Numbered from the stretch's first letter, positions 9,494-18,744 are shown. The stretch: DNA of 41,635 bases from W425 sp964503235 (GCA_964503235.1 CAZCZJ010000008.1:1-41635); one strand, 5' to 3'. Numbers and translations are program-made. Notes: a model not told the origin generated them from the sequence alone.

Positions 9494-9634
9494 TTATGGC
9501 TTGAGAAAGTAACAGCCACCCCGACCGTCAAAGCTTAATTCTGGATTGATATCCCGTTTGTTAATGAATTCTTCGGTGGCCTTTTTGGCCCCGATACAAG
9601 ATTCGCAGTCATCAATAATAATACTACCCCCGGA
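9494..9634 (-). pseudogene. C-terminal remnant of a TylF/MycF-type O-methyltransferase
   Basis: A 46-codon open stretch directly after the transketolase stop, without a start codon of its own. It reads SGGSIIIDDCESCIGAKKA, then a TEEF segment and, near its end, DGRGGCYFLKP followed by TAA. This looks like the last strand and helix of a class I sugar O-methyltransferase of the macrocin methyltransferase (TylF) kind. The N-terminal SAM-binding part is absent, so a deletion seems to have joined it to the transketolase gene. The family call is from memory and moderate; that the stretch was once coding is likely. Confidence 0.5.
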
Positions 9635-9643
9635 TTAAAGGCA

Positions 9644-10573
9644 TCAGTGACCTTCCCTTTTCAAATCGAGTACCGTCCTGACAATATCATCCACCGACAG
9701 CGAATGAGCTTTAAGCAGGTATTCCTGGTTCCCAACTTCATGGCTGAAGGTATCTTTTATCCCCATTCGGCGGAATTTACATTTGATATCAGATGTCTCG
9801 GAAAGAACCTCGGCGACGGCGCTTCCCAACCCGCCGATGATACTATGCTCTTCTATAGTTACGATAACTTCCGTTTCCCCAGCGGCGGTCAATACTGCAT
9901 CCCTGTCTAGTGGCTTAACCGTGGGCATACTGAGTACGCGGGTGGAAATACCCTGTTCTGATAACAACTTAGCTGCCTGAACGGTGTTGCTCAGCATACA
10001 CCCGGTGGAAATTATCGTGGCGTCTTTACCATCTTGTACCTCGATAGCCTTGCCGATACTGAAGGCAGGCACAGACTCATGGACAACCGGCTCACTGGTT
10101 TTACCGAGACGCAGATAGCACGGTCCCGGCCAGGCGACGCAGGCCTTGGTTGCCTGAGCCGCTTCCAGTGGGTCACCGGGAGCGATAACAGCCATGTTGG
10201 GCAGGGCGCGCATTATGGCCATATCCTCGGTGGCATGGTGAGTTATACCCAGAGCGCCGTAAGCCAGTCCCCCACCCCCCATGACGATATTTACATTAAC
10301 GTTGTGGTAGCACACATCGTTGCGAATCTGCTCCAGACAGCGGAACGTCGGGAAATTAGCAATAGAATAAACGAAGACAATCTTGCCGCTTAAAGCCATC
10401 CCGGTGGCCACGCCAATCATATTCTGCTCGGCGACACCCATATTAACGAAACGGGACGGGTATTTCTCCATAAAGGGCTCGAGGAGAGAAAAACCGAGGT
10501 CACCGGCAAGAAGGTGGATGCATTCGTCATCGCCAGCCATATCCATCAGGGCCTGAACAAATGCTTTTCTCAA
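9644..10573 (-). CDS. transketolase-like protein, C-terminal subunit
   Basis: A 309-residue pyrimidine-binding half of a split transketolase; its partner is encoded directly upstream with a four-base overlap (TTGA). It contains the Pyr-domain signature MGVAEQNMIGVATGMALSG (~43-61), the GITHHATEDMAIMRALPNM segment with conserved His and Glu, and a C-terminal domain (VTIEEHSIIGGLGSAVAEVL). Inside a glycan locus such split enzymes are usually taken to transfer a two-carbon ketol unit in making an unusual sugar rather than to serve the pentose pathway; that is inference. TTG start. Confidence 0.88.
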   Translation of the reverse strand: MRKAFVQALMDMAGDDECIHLLAGDLGFSLLEPFMEKYPSRFVNMGVAEQNMIGVATGMALSGKIVFVYSIANFPTFRCLEQIRNDVCYHNVNVNIVMGGGGLAYGALGITHHATEDMAIMRALPNMAVIAPGDPLEAAQATKACVAWPGPCYLRLGKTSEPVVHESVPAFSIGKAIEVQDGKDATIISTGCMLSNTVQAAKLLSEQGISTRVLSMPTVKPLDRDAVLTAAGETEVIVTIEEHSIIGGLGSAVAEVLSETSDIKCKFRRMGIKDTFSHEVGNQEYLLKAHSLSVDDIVRTVLDLKREGH

Positions 10574-11379
10574 TCGGATACCCCCAGTTCATCCAGTGCT
10601 TCCCGCAACTGCTTATCATCCGGCGAACGGTAATGCCAGGCTACCTGGTCCTCCATAAAGCTGACTCCCTTGCCCTTGACCGTATGAGCGACAATGCAGC
10701 TCGGTCTTGCCGGCTCGAACGGTGCCTCTAGTAAAGCTTTTTCAATTTGCTCATGGTCATGGCCATCTATTTCCCGCGCCGACCATCCGAAAGACCGCCA
10801 TTTATCAGCCAGCGGCTCCAGGTCGAGGACTTCCGTCGTTCTGCCGAAGCCCTGGATTTTGTTGTAGTCCACTATAGCCACGATATTATCCAGCCTGTGC
10901 TGGTGAGCGAATAATGCCGCTTCCCAGGTAGAGCCTTCGTCACAATCCCCGTCGCTGAGGATGAGGTAAACGCGGTACTTCTTATCATCATACTTAGCCG
11001 CCAGCGCCATACCGCAGCCGATGGGCAGACCGTGACCCAGAGCACCGGTGGATGCCTCAACGCCGGGCACGCTGTGAGTAATATGACCGGGAAGGTGCGA
11101 ATCGTTCTGATAAAAATTCTGCAACCAATCCCGAGGAAAAAAACCGCGTTCGGCGAGGACTGCATAGACAGCGGAGGCGCCGTGGCCCTTGCTTAAAATA
11201 AACCGGTCGCGCTCGGGCCAATCCGGCTGTGCCGGGTCGACATTCAGTATGCGACCGTACAGAACCGCCAGTATATCGGCTATCGAGAGCGAACTGCCGA
11301 GATGACCGCTCTTAGCCCGGTGGACCATTCTTAAAATATGAGCGCGGATGCGGGTTGCCAGTTCTGGGTAATCAGTCAT
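10570..11379 (-). CDS. transketolase-like protein, N-terminal subunit
   Basis: A 269-residue thiamine-diphosphate-binding half. The early His in GHLGSSLS (~24-31), the GHGLPIGCGMALAAK segment and the TPP/Mg motif GDGDCDEGSTWEAALFA with DYNKIQGFG are all present. It should form an alpha2beta2 enzyme with the 9644-10573 product. Its ATG overlaps the stop of the upstream epimerase by one base, so the genes are translationally coupled. The exact sugar product cannot be deduced. Confidence 0.9.
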   Translation of the reverse strand: MTDYPELATRIRAHILRMVHRAKSGHLGSSLSIADILAVLYGRILNVDPAQPDWPERDRFILSKGHGASAVYAVLAERGFFPRDWLQNFYQNDSHLPGHITHSVPGVEASTGALGHGLPIGCGMALAAKYDDKKYRVYLILSDGDCDEGSTWEAALFAHQHRLDNIVAIVDYNKIQGFGRTTEVLDLEPLADKWRSFGWSAREIDGHDHEQIEKALLEAPFEPARPSCIVAHTVKGKGVSFMEDQVAWHYRSPDDKQLREALDELGVSD

Positions 11380-12395
11380 TATTTACCTTCTTTAAGAGTA
11401 TAAGTCCTTCGTTCCGTACGTACGCGAGACTCCAGCTCATCGGCATTCTGACGAATCCAGTCGATGGTACGGGACAGGCCTTCTTCAAGGTCGATTTGTG
11501 GTTCATATCCCAAAAACTTCCGGGCCTTATCAATATTAGGCACCCGGATATCAATGTCGGTGAAATCGAGTGCCTTGAAAATAATTTTCGATTTCGAGTT
11601 ACAGAGTGCAATTATCTTTCTCGCCAGTTCGTATATCGTCAGAGTATTCCGGGCGTTACCGATGTTAAAAGCCTGCCCGACCGCTTCTTTCACTTCCAAG
11701 CACCTAACTAAAGCGTCGATAAAGTCATCAACATAACACCACGCCCTGATTTGCGTGCCGTCGCCGTAAACCTCCAGGTCTTCGTTTTTCAGGGCTTTGA
11801 GGATAAACCTGAGTACGACATGGTCGCCGACTCTCTTCGGACCAAAAATATTGAAGGGACGGATAACAACACTGGGAACGTTTTTCTGTCGATAGTAACT
11901 GAGGGCAAGGTGCTCCGATGCCAGCTTGCTGATGCAATAACACCAGCGGACATCCTGCACCGAAGAAAGAACGGTATTACCGTCCTCAGCGATGCCGAAA
12001 GCCCCCGCGCCGAAAACCTCGCTGGTGGAGAAGCAGACAACGCGCTGGCAATCAGGATTCTGAGCCACGGCTTTAAGCAGATTAGAAGTGCCGATGTAAT
12101 TTACATCGAGGGTGTACAGGGCATTGCTGAGAACCTCCTGGACGCCTACCATCGCCGCCATATGCACGACGATTTGAGCGTCCTGGGCATTCCTGGAAAC
12201 TTCCGGTGCGTTCAGGATATCCACTTGAGCCAGCTCAATATTTTTATTTCCTTTCAAGCTGGAATAAGCAAAAGTATTTTTCTCAAAATTCGTATCCAGA
12301 AGGACTACCTGATTGTCCTTCACCAGCCTTTCTGCCAGGGAAACACCGAGAAATCCGCCGCCACCGGTTATTAGGACTTTCTTATCTTTTATCAT
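11379..12395 (-). CDS. NAD-dependent epimerase/dehydratase (extended SDR)
   Basis: A 338-residue cytoplasmic sugar-nucleotide enzyme. Cofactor loop GGGGFLG (11-17), catalytic Tyr and Lys in YCISK (~153-157), and the Ser/Thr of the triad in CFSTSEVFG. The later FNIFGPKRVGDH segment is the usual nucleotide-sugar site. It most resembles UDP-glucose/UDP-glucuronate 4-epimerases or dTDP-glucose dehydratase relatives, but the substrate is open. It begins directly after the stop of the 12396-13310 gene and overlaps the transketolase subunit by one base, so it sits in a tight four-gene operon. Confidence 0.87.
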   Translation of the reverse strand: MIKDKKVLITGGGGFLGVSLAERLVKDNQVVLLDTNFEKNTFAYSSLKGNKNIELAQVDILNAPEVSRNAQDAQIVVHMAAMVGVQEVLSNALYTLDVNYIGTSNLLKAVAQNPDCQRVVCFSTSEVFGAGAFGIAEDGNTVLSSVQDVRWCYCISKLASEHLALSYYRQKNVPSVVIRPFNIFGPKRVGDHVVLRFILKALKNEDLEVYGDGTQIRAWCYVDDFIDALVRCLEVKEAVGQAFNIGNARNTLTIYELARKIIALCNSKSKIIFKALDFTDIDIRVPNIDKARKFLGYEPQIDLEEGLSRTIDWIRQNADELESRVRTERRTYTLKEGK

Positions 12396-13310
12396 TTATA
12401 CCTCAGCCTTATATTCTTTAATATATTGGGACAGACCTTCATCGAGTGAACGAGGCGACCACCCTAAAATTTTACGTGATTTACCGATATCCAGGACAAA
12501 GCGGAAAGGCTTTTCAGTATTATCACCGGTAAACGTCATCTCCGATTTCGAACCGGTAATAGACTTTATTTTCTCCGCCAAATCGATAACCTTGGTTTCC
12601 TGCCCAGAACCGATATTATAAATACCTGGCATATCTTTTTCCCAGGCTAGAATCGTCCCAGTCACTACATCATCAACATGAATGAAGTCGTTGGATTGAT
12701 TACCATCCCCATGTATCGTTATATGGTCATTATGTAAAGCTTGCTTCGTAAAAACAGGAATAGCATTCTTTTCAGGCCCGAATTTTCCGTAAACTACCGC
12801 ATAACGTAATATCATCATACTCATCTTATCAGCATAAAGACTGGTATAAAGCTCGCCGGTTAGCTTGGTAACTCCATAAATCGTGGATGGTTTAGCCGGA
12901 TGTTTCTCGTCCACTGGCAAATACCCTGGGGGTTCAGAGTAAACATCTATTGTTGATGCGTACACGAAGGAATCAACCTTACTTCGGCTGGCCGCCTGCA
13001 ACAGGTTGAACGTACCCCGGGTATTGGTATCAAAGAATGCTTGAAAATCATCAATGCTATCGCCATCGGGGAGTCGCGCCGCCAGATGGAAAACATCCGT
13101 GATACCATTATCTCTGATGATATCGGTTATCATATCCGCGTCAAGAATATCCCCGGTGAGTAAGTGGAATCTCTTTTCCTGAAGCAGCTGCTGTACCTTA
13201 TCCGTTTTCCCGGAATGAGATAGGGCAAATATACTATTGCCCCGCCGCACCATTTCCCGGCAGAGGTGAGAGCCTATAAAACCGGTGGCACCGGTAACCA
13301 GGATATTCAT
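12396..13310 (-). CDS. NAD-dependent epimerase/dehydratase (extended SDR)
   Basis: A 304-residue sugar-nucleotide-modifying SDR with the N-terminal Rossmann loop GATGFIGSH (7-15), triad residues in YASTIDVYS and YGVTKLTGE, and a substrate loop around FIHVDDVV. Likely a C4-epimerase or 4-reductase acting on a nucleotide-activated hexose. It is the first gene of a compact operon (two SDRs, split transketolase) with a promoter 74 bases upstream, and its stop abuts the next start. Substrate not determinable. Confidence 0.87.
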   Translation of the reverse strand: MNILVTGATGFIGSHLCREMVRRGNSIFALSHSGKTDKVQQLLQEKRFHLLTGDILDADMITDIIRDNGITDVFHLAARLPDGDSIDDFQAFFDTNTRGTFNLLQAASRSKVDSFVYASTIDVYSEPPGYLPVDEKHPAKPSTIYGVTKLTGELYTSLYADKMSMMILRYAVVYGKFGPEKNAIPVFTKQALHNDHITIHGDGNQSNDFIHVDDVVTGTILAWEKDMPGIYNIGSGQETKVIDLAEKIKSITGSKSEMTFTGDNTEKPFRFVLDIGKSRKILGWSPRSLDEGLSQYIKEYKAEV

Positions 13311-13383
13311 ACCAGACTTCTTCTCGTCATGATAGACTATCTATCGCAACACATAAATATTATCTCGGGCTATTCCCGTCAAA

Positions 13384-13412
13384 ATGATACACCGCCAATC
13401 CTGTTTTTCCAA
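13384..13412 (-). promoter_or_regulatory. sigma70-type promoter for the SDR-transketolase operon
   Basis: On the minus strand TTGGAA (13412-13407), 17-base spacer, TATCAT (13389-13384), about 74 bases before the ATG of the epimerase at 13310. Confidence 0.45.
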
Positions 13413-13462
13413 GCGAATTTGTGATGGTTAACCCTTATTTCACCTGATGGATTCCCCCCACT

Positions 13463-14653
13463 TTAGCTCTTTTTACCCTTATTATTTTCAATAACCTCTT
13501 CGTAGAGTTTTTCGTACTTTTCCGTCTGGGTGGTTAACGACAGGTTTGTTTTGATATACTCCTTTGCCTTTTGCGTCTTTATTCTGGCTTCATCCGGGTT
13601 ATCGAATATATGCTGGATGGCGCCTCTCAATCCATTTACATCGCCATGTTCAACCAGATATCCGGCGTCCATTTTACGTATATCCTCACCGGCACCCGTA
13701 TTTCTGCTGACAATTACCGGAGTGTTACACAGGATAGCCTCCAGTGAAGGTCGGGCACCCTGTTCGTAGACCGAAGGCTGGACAAGAACATCGGCATCAA
13801 CCAGAGCCGAGAGCTTGTCTGTACCGCCTAAAAAGCCGGTAAATAATACCCTGTCCTGTATTCCCAAATCGTTAATGTGTTTTTCTAAAACCTGTTTATA
13901 ACCATCATCGGTCCCGACGATTATCAGGACAACGTCCTGCTTTTGCTTTGCCAGCAGAGCAAAGGACTCTACGAGAAAATCAATTCCCTTTATCCAGTTG
14001 ATTCTCCCTAAAAACATAACCACTTTTCTATCGCCGATTTTGTGTTTCTGCCGGAACACTCCAGGGGCAGGTAATTCAGAGAACTCATCGGCATCAACGG
14101 GTGGATGTATCAGTGTGATTCTTTCCGGCCTGGCACCCAGCTTGATGTATTCATCAGCGCCCACCTGCGTTTCGGCCACCAGCATACCGGCATCTCTTAA
14201 AATCCTGTAGCCGACAAGGACATCGTACAACCACTTGAAAAAAACCATGGGGCTTTTTCTGCCAGCAATAATTCTGGGAGCGGAACCATGCGCATCCACG
14301 ATATATGGAATGCCGTATTTGGTCGCGTAATGGTGCAATACCAGGTTCTGAAAGCTGCGAAAGCAATGCATATGAATTACGTCGAATTCTTTGATGCTTT
14401 TCCTCGATTGAGAAATAATACCCGGCATCACGTGTAATCCCGCTATATCCAGCTGGCTGTGAAACGGGTAGACTTTTACTCCCTCTAAAGACTTAATGTA
14501 ATCCCTGTCCAGTTTATAATCGCTGGTATATAAAACGACATTGTGACTGCGGTTACTCAAGTCCCGCGACAGATAATACAGGAGGTCGACTGTCCCGCCA
14601 CCATGAGATAATGAGAAGAAATCAAAGACTTGTAAAATATTCACTTTCACCAT
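13463..14653 (-). CDS. glycosyltransferase family 4
   Basis: A 396-residue GT-B retaining glycosyltransferase. The N-terminal domain has SLSHGGGTVDLLYYLSRDL. The C-terminal donor domain holds VVMFLGRINWIKGIDFLVES (~210-229), the VLFTGFLGG strand, and the diagnostic EX7E region in QPSVYEQGARPSLEAILCNTPVI, where the second Glu contacts the donor. It probably extends the lipid-linked oligosaccharide. It sits between the STT3 gene and the SDR operon with ~150-base gaps on both sides, so it may have its own promoter. Confidence 0.9.
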   Translation of the reverse strand: MVKVNILQVFDFFSLSHGGGTVDLLYYLSRDLSNRSHNVVLYTSDYKLDRDYIKSLEGVKVYPFHSQLDIAGLHVMPGIISQSRKSIKEFDVIHMHCFRSFQNLVLHHYATKYGIPYIVDAHGSAPRIIAGRKSPMVFFKWLYDVLVGYRILRDAGMLVAETQVGADEYIKLGARPERITLIHPPVDADEFSELPAPGVFRQKHKIGDRKVVMFLGRINWIKGIDFLVESFALLAKQKQDVVLIIVGTDDGYKQVLEKHINDLGIQDRVLFTGFLGGTDKLSALVDADVLVQPSVYEQGARPSLEAILCNTPVIVSRNTGAGEDIRKMDAGYLVEHGDVNGLRGAIQHIFDNPDEARIKTQKAKEYIKTNLSLTTQTEKYEKLYEEVIENNKGKKS

Positions 14654-14803
14654 TATAGCAGAAGGGAGTCACAACACATACAAAATCAGCTATAAATATC
14701 AGATAAATCTAAGAGCGGATTAAAAAGTTGAAATATGAATAAGATAAATCCAGAGACAGGATATTTTATACAAGTTGAATCGTAAAATTAAACCGGTAGC
14801 TTT

Positions 14804-17197
14804 CTAGTCTCCGATATATTCGAATATCCTTACATCAGGAAGTACAAACTGGACAGGACTAACCTCCGGTATGAGATCCCAGTCAAAGTGTTCGACTTCT
14901 CCCTCGGACATATAAACCATCTGGTAGTCTTCCATCGCTTCCAGGGGTATCGGGCTGATAAACGGATAAAGACCAACAATTTTCCGGTTTTCTGCACCCT
15001 CCGTCTGAAGGTATTCTAAAGCTTCCTCATAGCTAGAAAACGTGGTGATTTTCGTTATCCGCTTGTAGCCACTTACCTCTTCATAATCTATCACCACGGG
15101 TTTTTCATCGGTAACAGCCTCACCGTAGAAGTAGAACAGCCTGACACAGGTCATCCGGTAATATTCCGGATAATAGATTATTTTCGGGATCAATTGGTCA
15201 TTATAAGGAATCAGGTAGATTTCAAAATATTGCTCTACTGGCACACCCGCCCAGTTAGCTATGGCAGGGAATTTAGATAATGTCATATCATAATCAATGA
15301 TGACATACCTGGTATTAAATTCATGTAATATATCCAGTATTTCCTGGTTATGGGGTACATCGGTGGATAACAGGTAAGCAGCCGCCTTTTTAATCGGTCC
15401 CTGAGCCTGAGACGGATTGGCATTGGGGATGCGCTGCGCGATACGTGTAATCCAGTATCCGTAGTCCCACCAGGACGTTACACCGTAAGCCGATTCAGGG
15501 TATTCGAATGATTCCCCCGGGGGCGGATTTTCGTAGAGAGCATAATAAGCATCGGGGTCATCAAACGGCTCCGGAGTGTTATCTTTCATCCACAGGAGGG
15601 ATTCCTGCCAGCCGTCGGAAGGCGCGTATGGCACCGGCTCAGCCTGGGATACCGCTTTACCGATATTCCAGAAAAATACTGAAAATAATACAGCTACCGT
15701 AACAATAACTACACTAACAACCCTAAAGCTATGTTCATAGGTTTGACTTCTCTTTTTAACCGCTTTATTTTTTCCACCCGTATCGGCGGGCGTATTAAAA
15801 TCAGGTTCAGGACTTTTTATCAGGTTTTTCAGGCCAGCCACCCATATAATCTGCCAGGAAATAAAAGCGGTAAGAAGGGCGATATTAATCGCCATATAAT
15901 AAGCAAAACGTTGCTGCCCGATAGTGGCCACCAGCACTACCAGTGTCCAGATAATAAAAAGCAGCCAGTGGTTTTCTTTGCCGCGATGACGGATATACAG
16001 CCATAACAATACTACGAACGCTATTATACCGAAACCGGGTATGGCTATATCCCTGGTCAGGAATAATCCGGTGGTGAAATTGCCCCAGGCTTTCCCGATG
16101 GTAAATTCTCCGTTCTGAGTAAAGAAAGACTGCATTTCTACAGTAGTCTCAGCTGAAGCTCCTCCGGGATTGAATATGGTAAATCTCTCCATCATCGTAT
16201 CGTAAAGGCCCGGGGCAGCCAGCGAAAAGATAATAATAATCACCACGCCGATTAATACCAGTACCGCGGGGAAATAGGCGGGTTTGAATTTATGACTACT
16301 GATAAACCAGGAAATTACCGCGAGAATCGGTGGAATCAGCACTGCGGCAATTATAGCCAGAGTGATATCCCGGGACGGTGAAAAGGGTAAAAAGATAGCG
16401 GCAGCAATAAGAAATACTAAAAAGCCGATGATACCAAGGTATTCAGTGGATTTCCGTTTCAGATGGTCGATGATAAATTGAATCACAAAATACAGGGCGA
16501 TGATGAAAACAAAAAGGAGACCGCCCTGCCAGGTAATGAGGTAAATCCCCAGGAATAATCCTGCCAGGATGGTATAAATCAGCGGCTTACGTATTACTTT
16601 CCAGTCACGCTGTATGACACTGCCGAAGGTGAGTTCATTTTTGCGGGCTTGTTTTATTGCCAGAATAAGAAAGAGAACCGCCACGACGCTGAACAGCGCC
16701 TCGGCGACGTGCTGGTCGGTGAAGCCGAGTATAGACCGCCCCAGGAACTCTCCGGGCATAACAGCGATTAAGGCAGCCGCGATAATACCTACCCACTTAT
16801 TGAATAATGCCTTGCCGATGAAGAAAACTGGAATTACGATTAGTGCGCCCAGAATAGCCGGAAAGTATACGCCGACAACATCTACCGTATACTGGGAGGG
16901 AGAACCCAGACCGACCACCCAGGTGATACCGCCCAGAAGCCAGTTAAAGAAATGGGCACCGCCGATGGTGACACCATCCGGGTAGATGAAATACGGATTG
17001 AAGCTGGTAAGATGCGGGAAATTGTGGGCCATATTATCAACGAGGTACATGTGGTAATAGGCATCGATACTGGAAAATTTTATCCAGCCACCGGTGAAAA
17101 TCTTGTCAAAGGGGAGAATCGTTCTGATAAGAAAGGATAAACCGCAAAATAGTGTGATAAATATACCGGTAAGCATATTCGGTGAGAGTCTATTCAT
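14804..17197 (-). CDS. STT3/PglB/AglB-type oligosaccharyltransferase
   Basis: A 797-residue membrane enzyme transferring a lipid-linked oligosaccharide to Asn in secreted proteins. About 13 N-terminal helices are followed by a soluble C-terminal domain. Catalytic landmarks are in place: Asp45 in SSIDAYYHM, the second acidic motif GFTDQHVAE (159-166), the TVEM form of the SVSE/TIXE motif (352-355), the conserved Arg in GQQRFAYY (430) and the sequon-binding WWDYGYW (576-582). The length is close to archaeal AglB. STT3 is uncommon in bacteria outside Epsilon- and Deltaproteobacteria, so its place beside WecBC, glycosyltransferases and a flippase suggests an N-glycosylation pathway. A promoter candidate lies just upstream. 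Confidence 0.92.
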   Translation of the reverse strand: MNRLSPNMLTGIFITLFCGLSFLIRTILPFDKIFTGGWIKFSSIDAYYHMYLVDNMAHNFPHLTSFNPYFIYPDGVTIGGAHFFNWLLGGITWVVGLGSPSQYTVDVVGVYFPAILGALIVIPVFFIGKALFNKWVGIIAAALIAVMPGEFLGRSILGFTDQHVAEALFSVVAVLFLILAIKQARKNELTFGSVIQRDWKVIRKPLIYTILAGLFLGIYLITWQGGLLFVFIIALYFVIQFIIDHLKRKSTEYLGIIGFLVFLIAAAIFLPFSPSRDITLAIIAAVLIPPILAVISWFISSHKFKPAYFPAVLVLIGVVIIIIFSLAAPGLYDTMMERFTIFNPGGASAETTVEMQSFFTQNGEFTIGKAWGNFTTGLFLTRDIAIPGFGIIAFVVLLWLYIRHRGKENHWLLFIIWTLVVLVATIGQQRFAYYMAINIALLTAFISWQIIWVAGLKNLIKSPEPDFNTPADTGGKNKAVKKRSQTYEHSFRVVSVVIVTVAVLFSVFFWNIGKAVSQAEPVPYAPSDGWQESLLWMKDNTPEPFDDPDAYYALYENPPPGESFEYPESAYGVTSWWDYGYWITRIAQRIPNANPSQAQGPIKKAAAYLLSTDVPHNQEILDILHEFNTRYVIIDYDMTLSKFPAIANWAGVPVEQYFEIYLIPYNDQLIPKIIYYPEYYRMTCVRLFYFYGEAVTDEKPVVIDYEEVSGYKRITKITTFSSYEEALEYLQTEGAENRKIVGLYPFISPIPLEAMEDYQMVYMSEGEVEHFDWDLIPEVSPVQFVLPDVRIFEYIGD

Positions 17198-17249
17198 AGC
17201 AGTTTATAGGCTGCCTAGAAAGCTGCCCCCGTTTCATCAGGTTTGGTAA

Positions 17250-17278
17250 ATTATGTCATATCCCCTGTCTGGCAACAA
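17250..17278 (-). promoter_or_regulatory. candidate promoter for the STT3 gene
   Basis: On the minus strand TTGTTG (17278-17273), 17-base spacer, CATAAT (17255-17250), 53 bases before the STT3 ATG. Confidence 0.4.
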
Positions 17279-17294
17279 GGGGGTTAACCCTTAA

Positions 17295-18743
17295 TTATTC
17301 TCGATTTCGGTAAGACCCGATAACTCCCCTGGCTTTTTTAAACAGCTCGCGGGCCTGCTCGCGGTTTCGCAGTGTAGCAACGACTTTTATCTGCTCTTTT
17401 ATAAGAGCCGGATTTAAGAAATAGTATTTCCCGAACCTTTTCCTGAGGTAGAATTCCCGGAAAGCCTCGTTGGCAAAATCAAGGAGTTCATCGTCAGAAC
17501 AGTCCTGGGTGAGATTGGCGTTGGTGTGCAGGCTCCATTCACCCAGGTCGATTTTATCCCCGGATATCAATCCGGCCTTGAGGGCAGAATCGTACAACTC
17601 CGTTCCAGGGATGGGGGTGGTCAACGAAAAACCGTGAAAATCCAGTGCCAGTTCGCGGGCGAAAGCCATCGTTTCATGGATGGTGGCTCTGGTCTCACCA
17701 AGCATTCCAAGCATGAAATAACCAGTCACGTGTATTCCCGCCTGTTTAGTCCAGGCGACAACTTCACGCATCTGGTCAAGTGTTTCGTTCTTTTTCATCG
17801 AGTCCAGTACCTGCTGGTTGCCCGATTCTATGCCATAGGCAATACCGCGACACCCGGCCTCGTACATTGCCGCCAGCATTTCTTCAGTCATCAAATTCAC
17901 CCGTCCGTTGCAGTACCAGACTATCTTCAGCTTTTTATCGACAAGCTGTCGGCAGAACTCCAGAACTCTCTCCCGGTCGAGGACAAAGGTATCATCGTTG
18001 AAGAAGAAACCGTTGACATTATAGGTATCGTACAGCAATTCCATTTCCCGGATAATATTCCCCGGACTCCTGCCCCGCCATTTATGACCCCACATATCTT
18101 TAAAGCAGAATGTACAGCTATAAGGGCAGCCCCGACTCGACACCAGGTTGGTACTTCGTATCCTGCCAAATCCCCTGATTTTTATACCAAAACTCTGGAA
18201 GTGGTCTTTGATATAGCGTTTCATCTCCAGCAGGTGTCTGGCCGGAAACGGGATGGTATCCAGGTCGGTGATGGGTTCCACCGGTTCAGTTATATTAATC
18301 CGGTCATCAGCCTTGAAAGCGATACCGTTAATACCGCTGATGTCACCCCCCTGCCCTATAGCCGATACCAGGTCGACTATCGTTTTTTCACCTTCGCCGA
18401 GAACGATGAAGTCAGCCGCAGACGCCTGGAGTAATTTCTGGGGGAGGGCTGTCGCCAGTGGGCCACCCAGGATTACTCTGGCTCCGGCATTGTCTGTCTT
18501 GACAACATCAACCAGTCCGAGTAGCGTCCGGTATTCCGTAATCATCCCGGTGATGCCGACGATTTCAGCACCGGTCACCCTTTTTTGCAATTCGTTACTG
18601 TTAACCCGGTGAACATTCAGGTCGATGATTTTCACATCGTGTCCCGCCTGTTCCAGAGATGCGGCGATATAGCCCAGTCCGAGAGGAACGTAAACATTGG
18701 GACTCCAGGTTCTAAGCCGAGGATTAAGCAGAGTTATCTTCAT
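17295..18743 (-). CDS. B12-binding-domain radical SAM protein
   Basis: A 482-residue enzyme of the B12-binding radical SAM class. An N-terminal cobalamin-binding Rossmann domain (PLGLGYIAASLEQAGHDV, then GEGEKTI at 117-123) precedes the radical SAM core with the 4Fe-4S cluster Cys206, Cys210 and Cys213 in GCPYSCTFC. GIESGNQQVLDSMKK is the SAM-proximal strand. Members methylate unactivated carbons or rearrange lipids and sugars, including hopanoid and polyketide-like substrates. In this operon it may modify the glycan or its lipid carrier. It starts one base after the WecC-like gene, so the two are coupled. Confidence 0.9.
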   Translation of the reverse strand: MKITLLNPRLRTWSPNVYVPLGLGYIAASLEQAGHDVKIIDLNVHRVNSNELQKRVTGAEIVGITGMITEYRTLLGLVDVVKTDNAGARVILGGPLATALPQKLLQASAADFIVLGEGEKTIVDLVSAIGQGGDISGINGIAFKADDRINITEPVEPITDLDTIPFPARHLLEMKRYIKDHFQSFGIKIRGFGRIRSTNLVSSRGCPYSCTFCFKDMWGHKWRGRSPGNIIREMELLYDTYNVNGFFFNDDTFVLDRERVLEFCRQLVDKKLKIVWYCNGRVNLMTEEMLAAMYEAGCRGIAYGIESGNQQVLDSMKKNETLDQMREVVAWTKQAGIHVTGYFMLGMLGETRATIHETMAFARELALDFHGFSLTTPIPGTELYDSALKAGLISGDKIDLGEWSLHTNANLTQDCSDDELLDFANEAFREFYLRKRFGKYYFLNPALIKEQIKVVATLRNREQARELFKKARGVIGSYRNRE

Positions 18744-18744
18744 G

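Noticed and set aside
11751..12374. 207-codon plus-strand frame
   Set aside because: Antisense to an SDR epimerase with clear catalytic motifs.
17526..18434. 302-codon plus-strand frame
   Set aside because: Antisense to the radical SAM gene, whose motifs are intact on the minus strand; no SD and a low-complexity translation.
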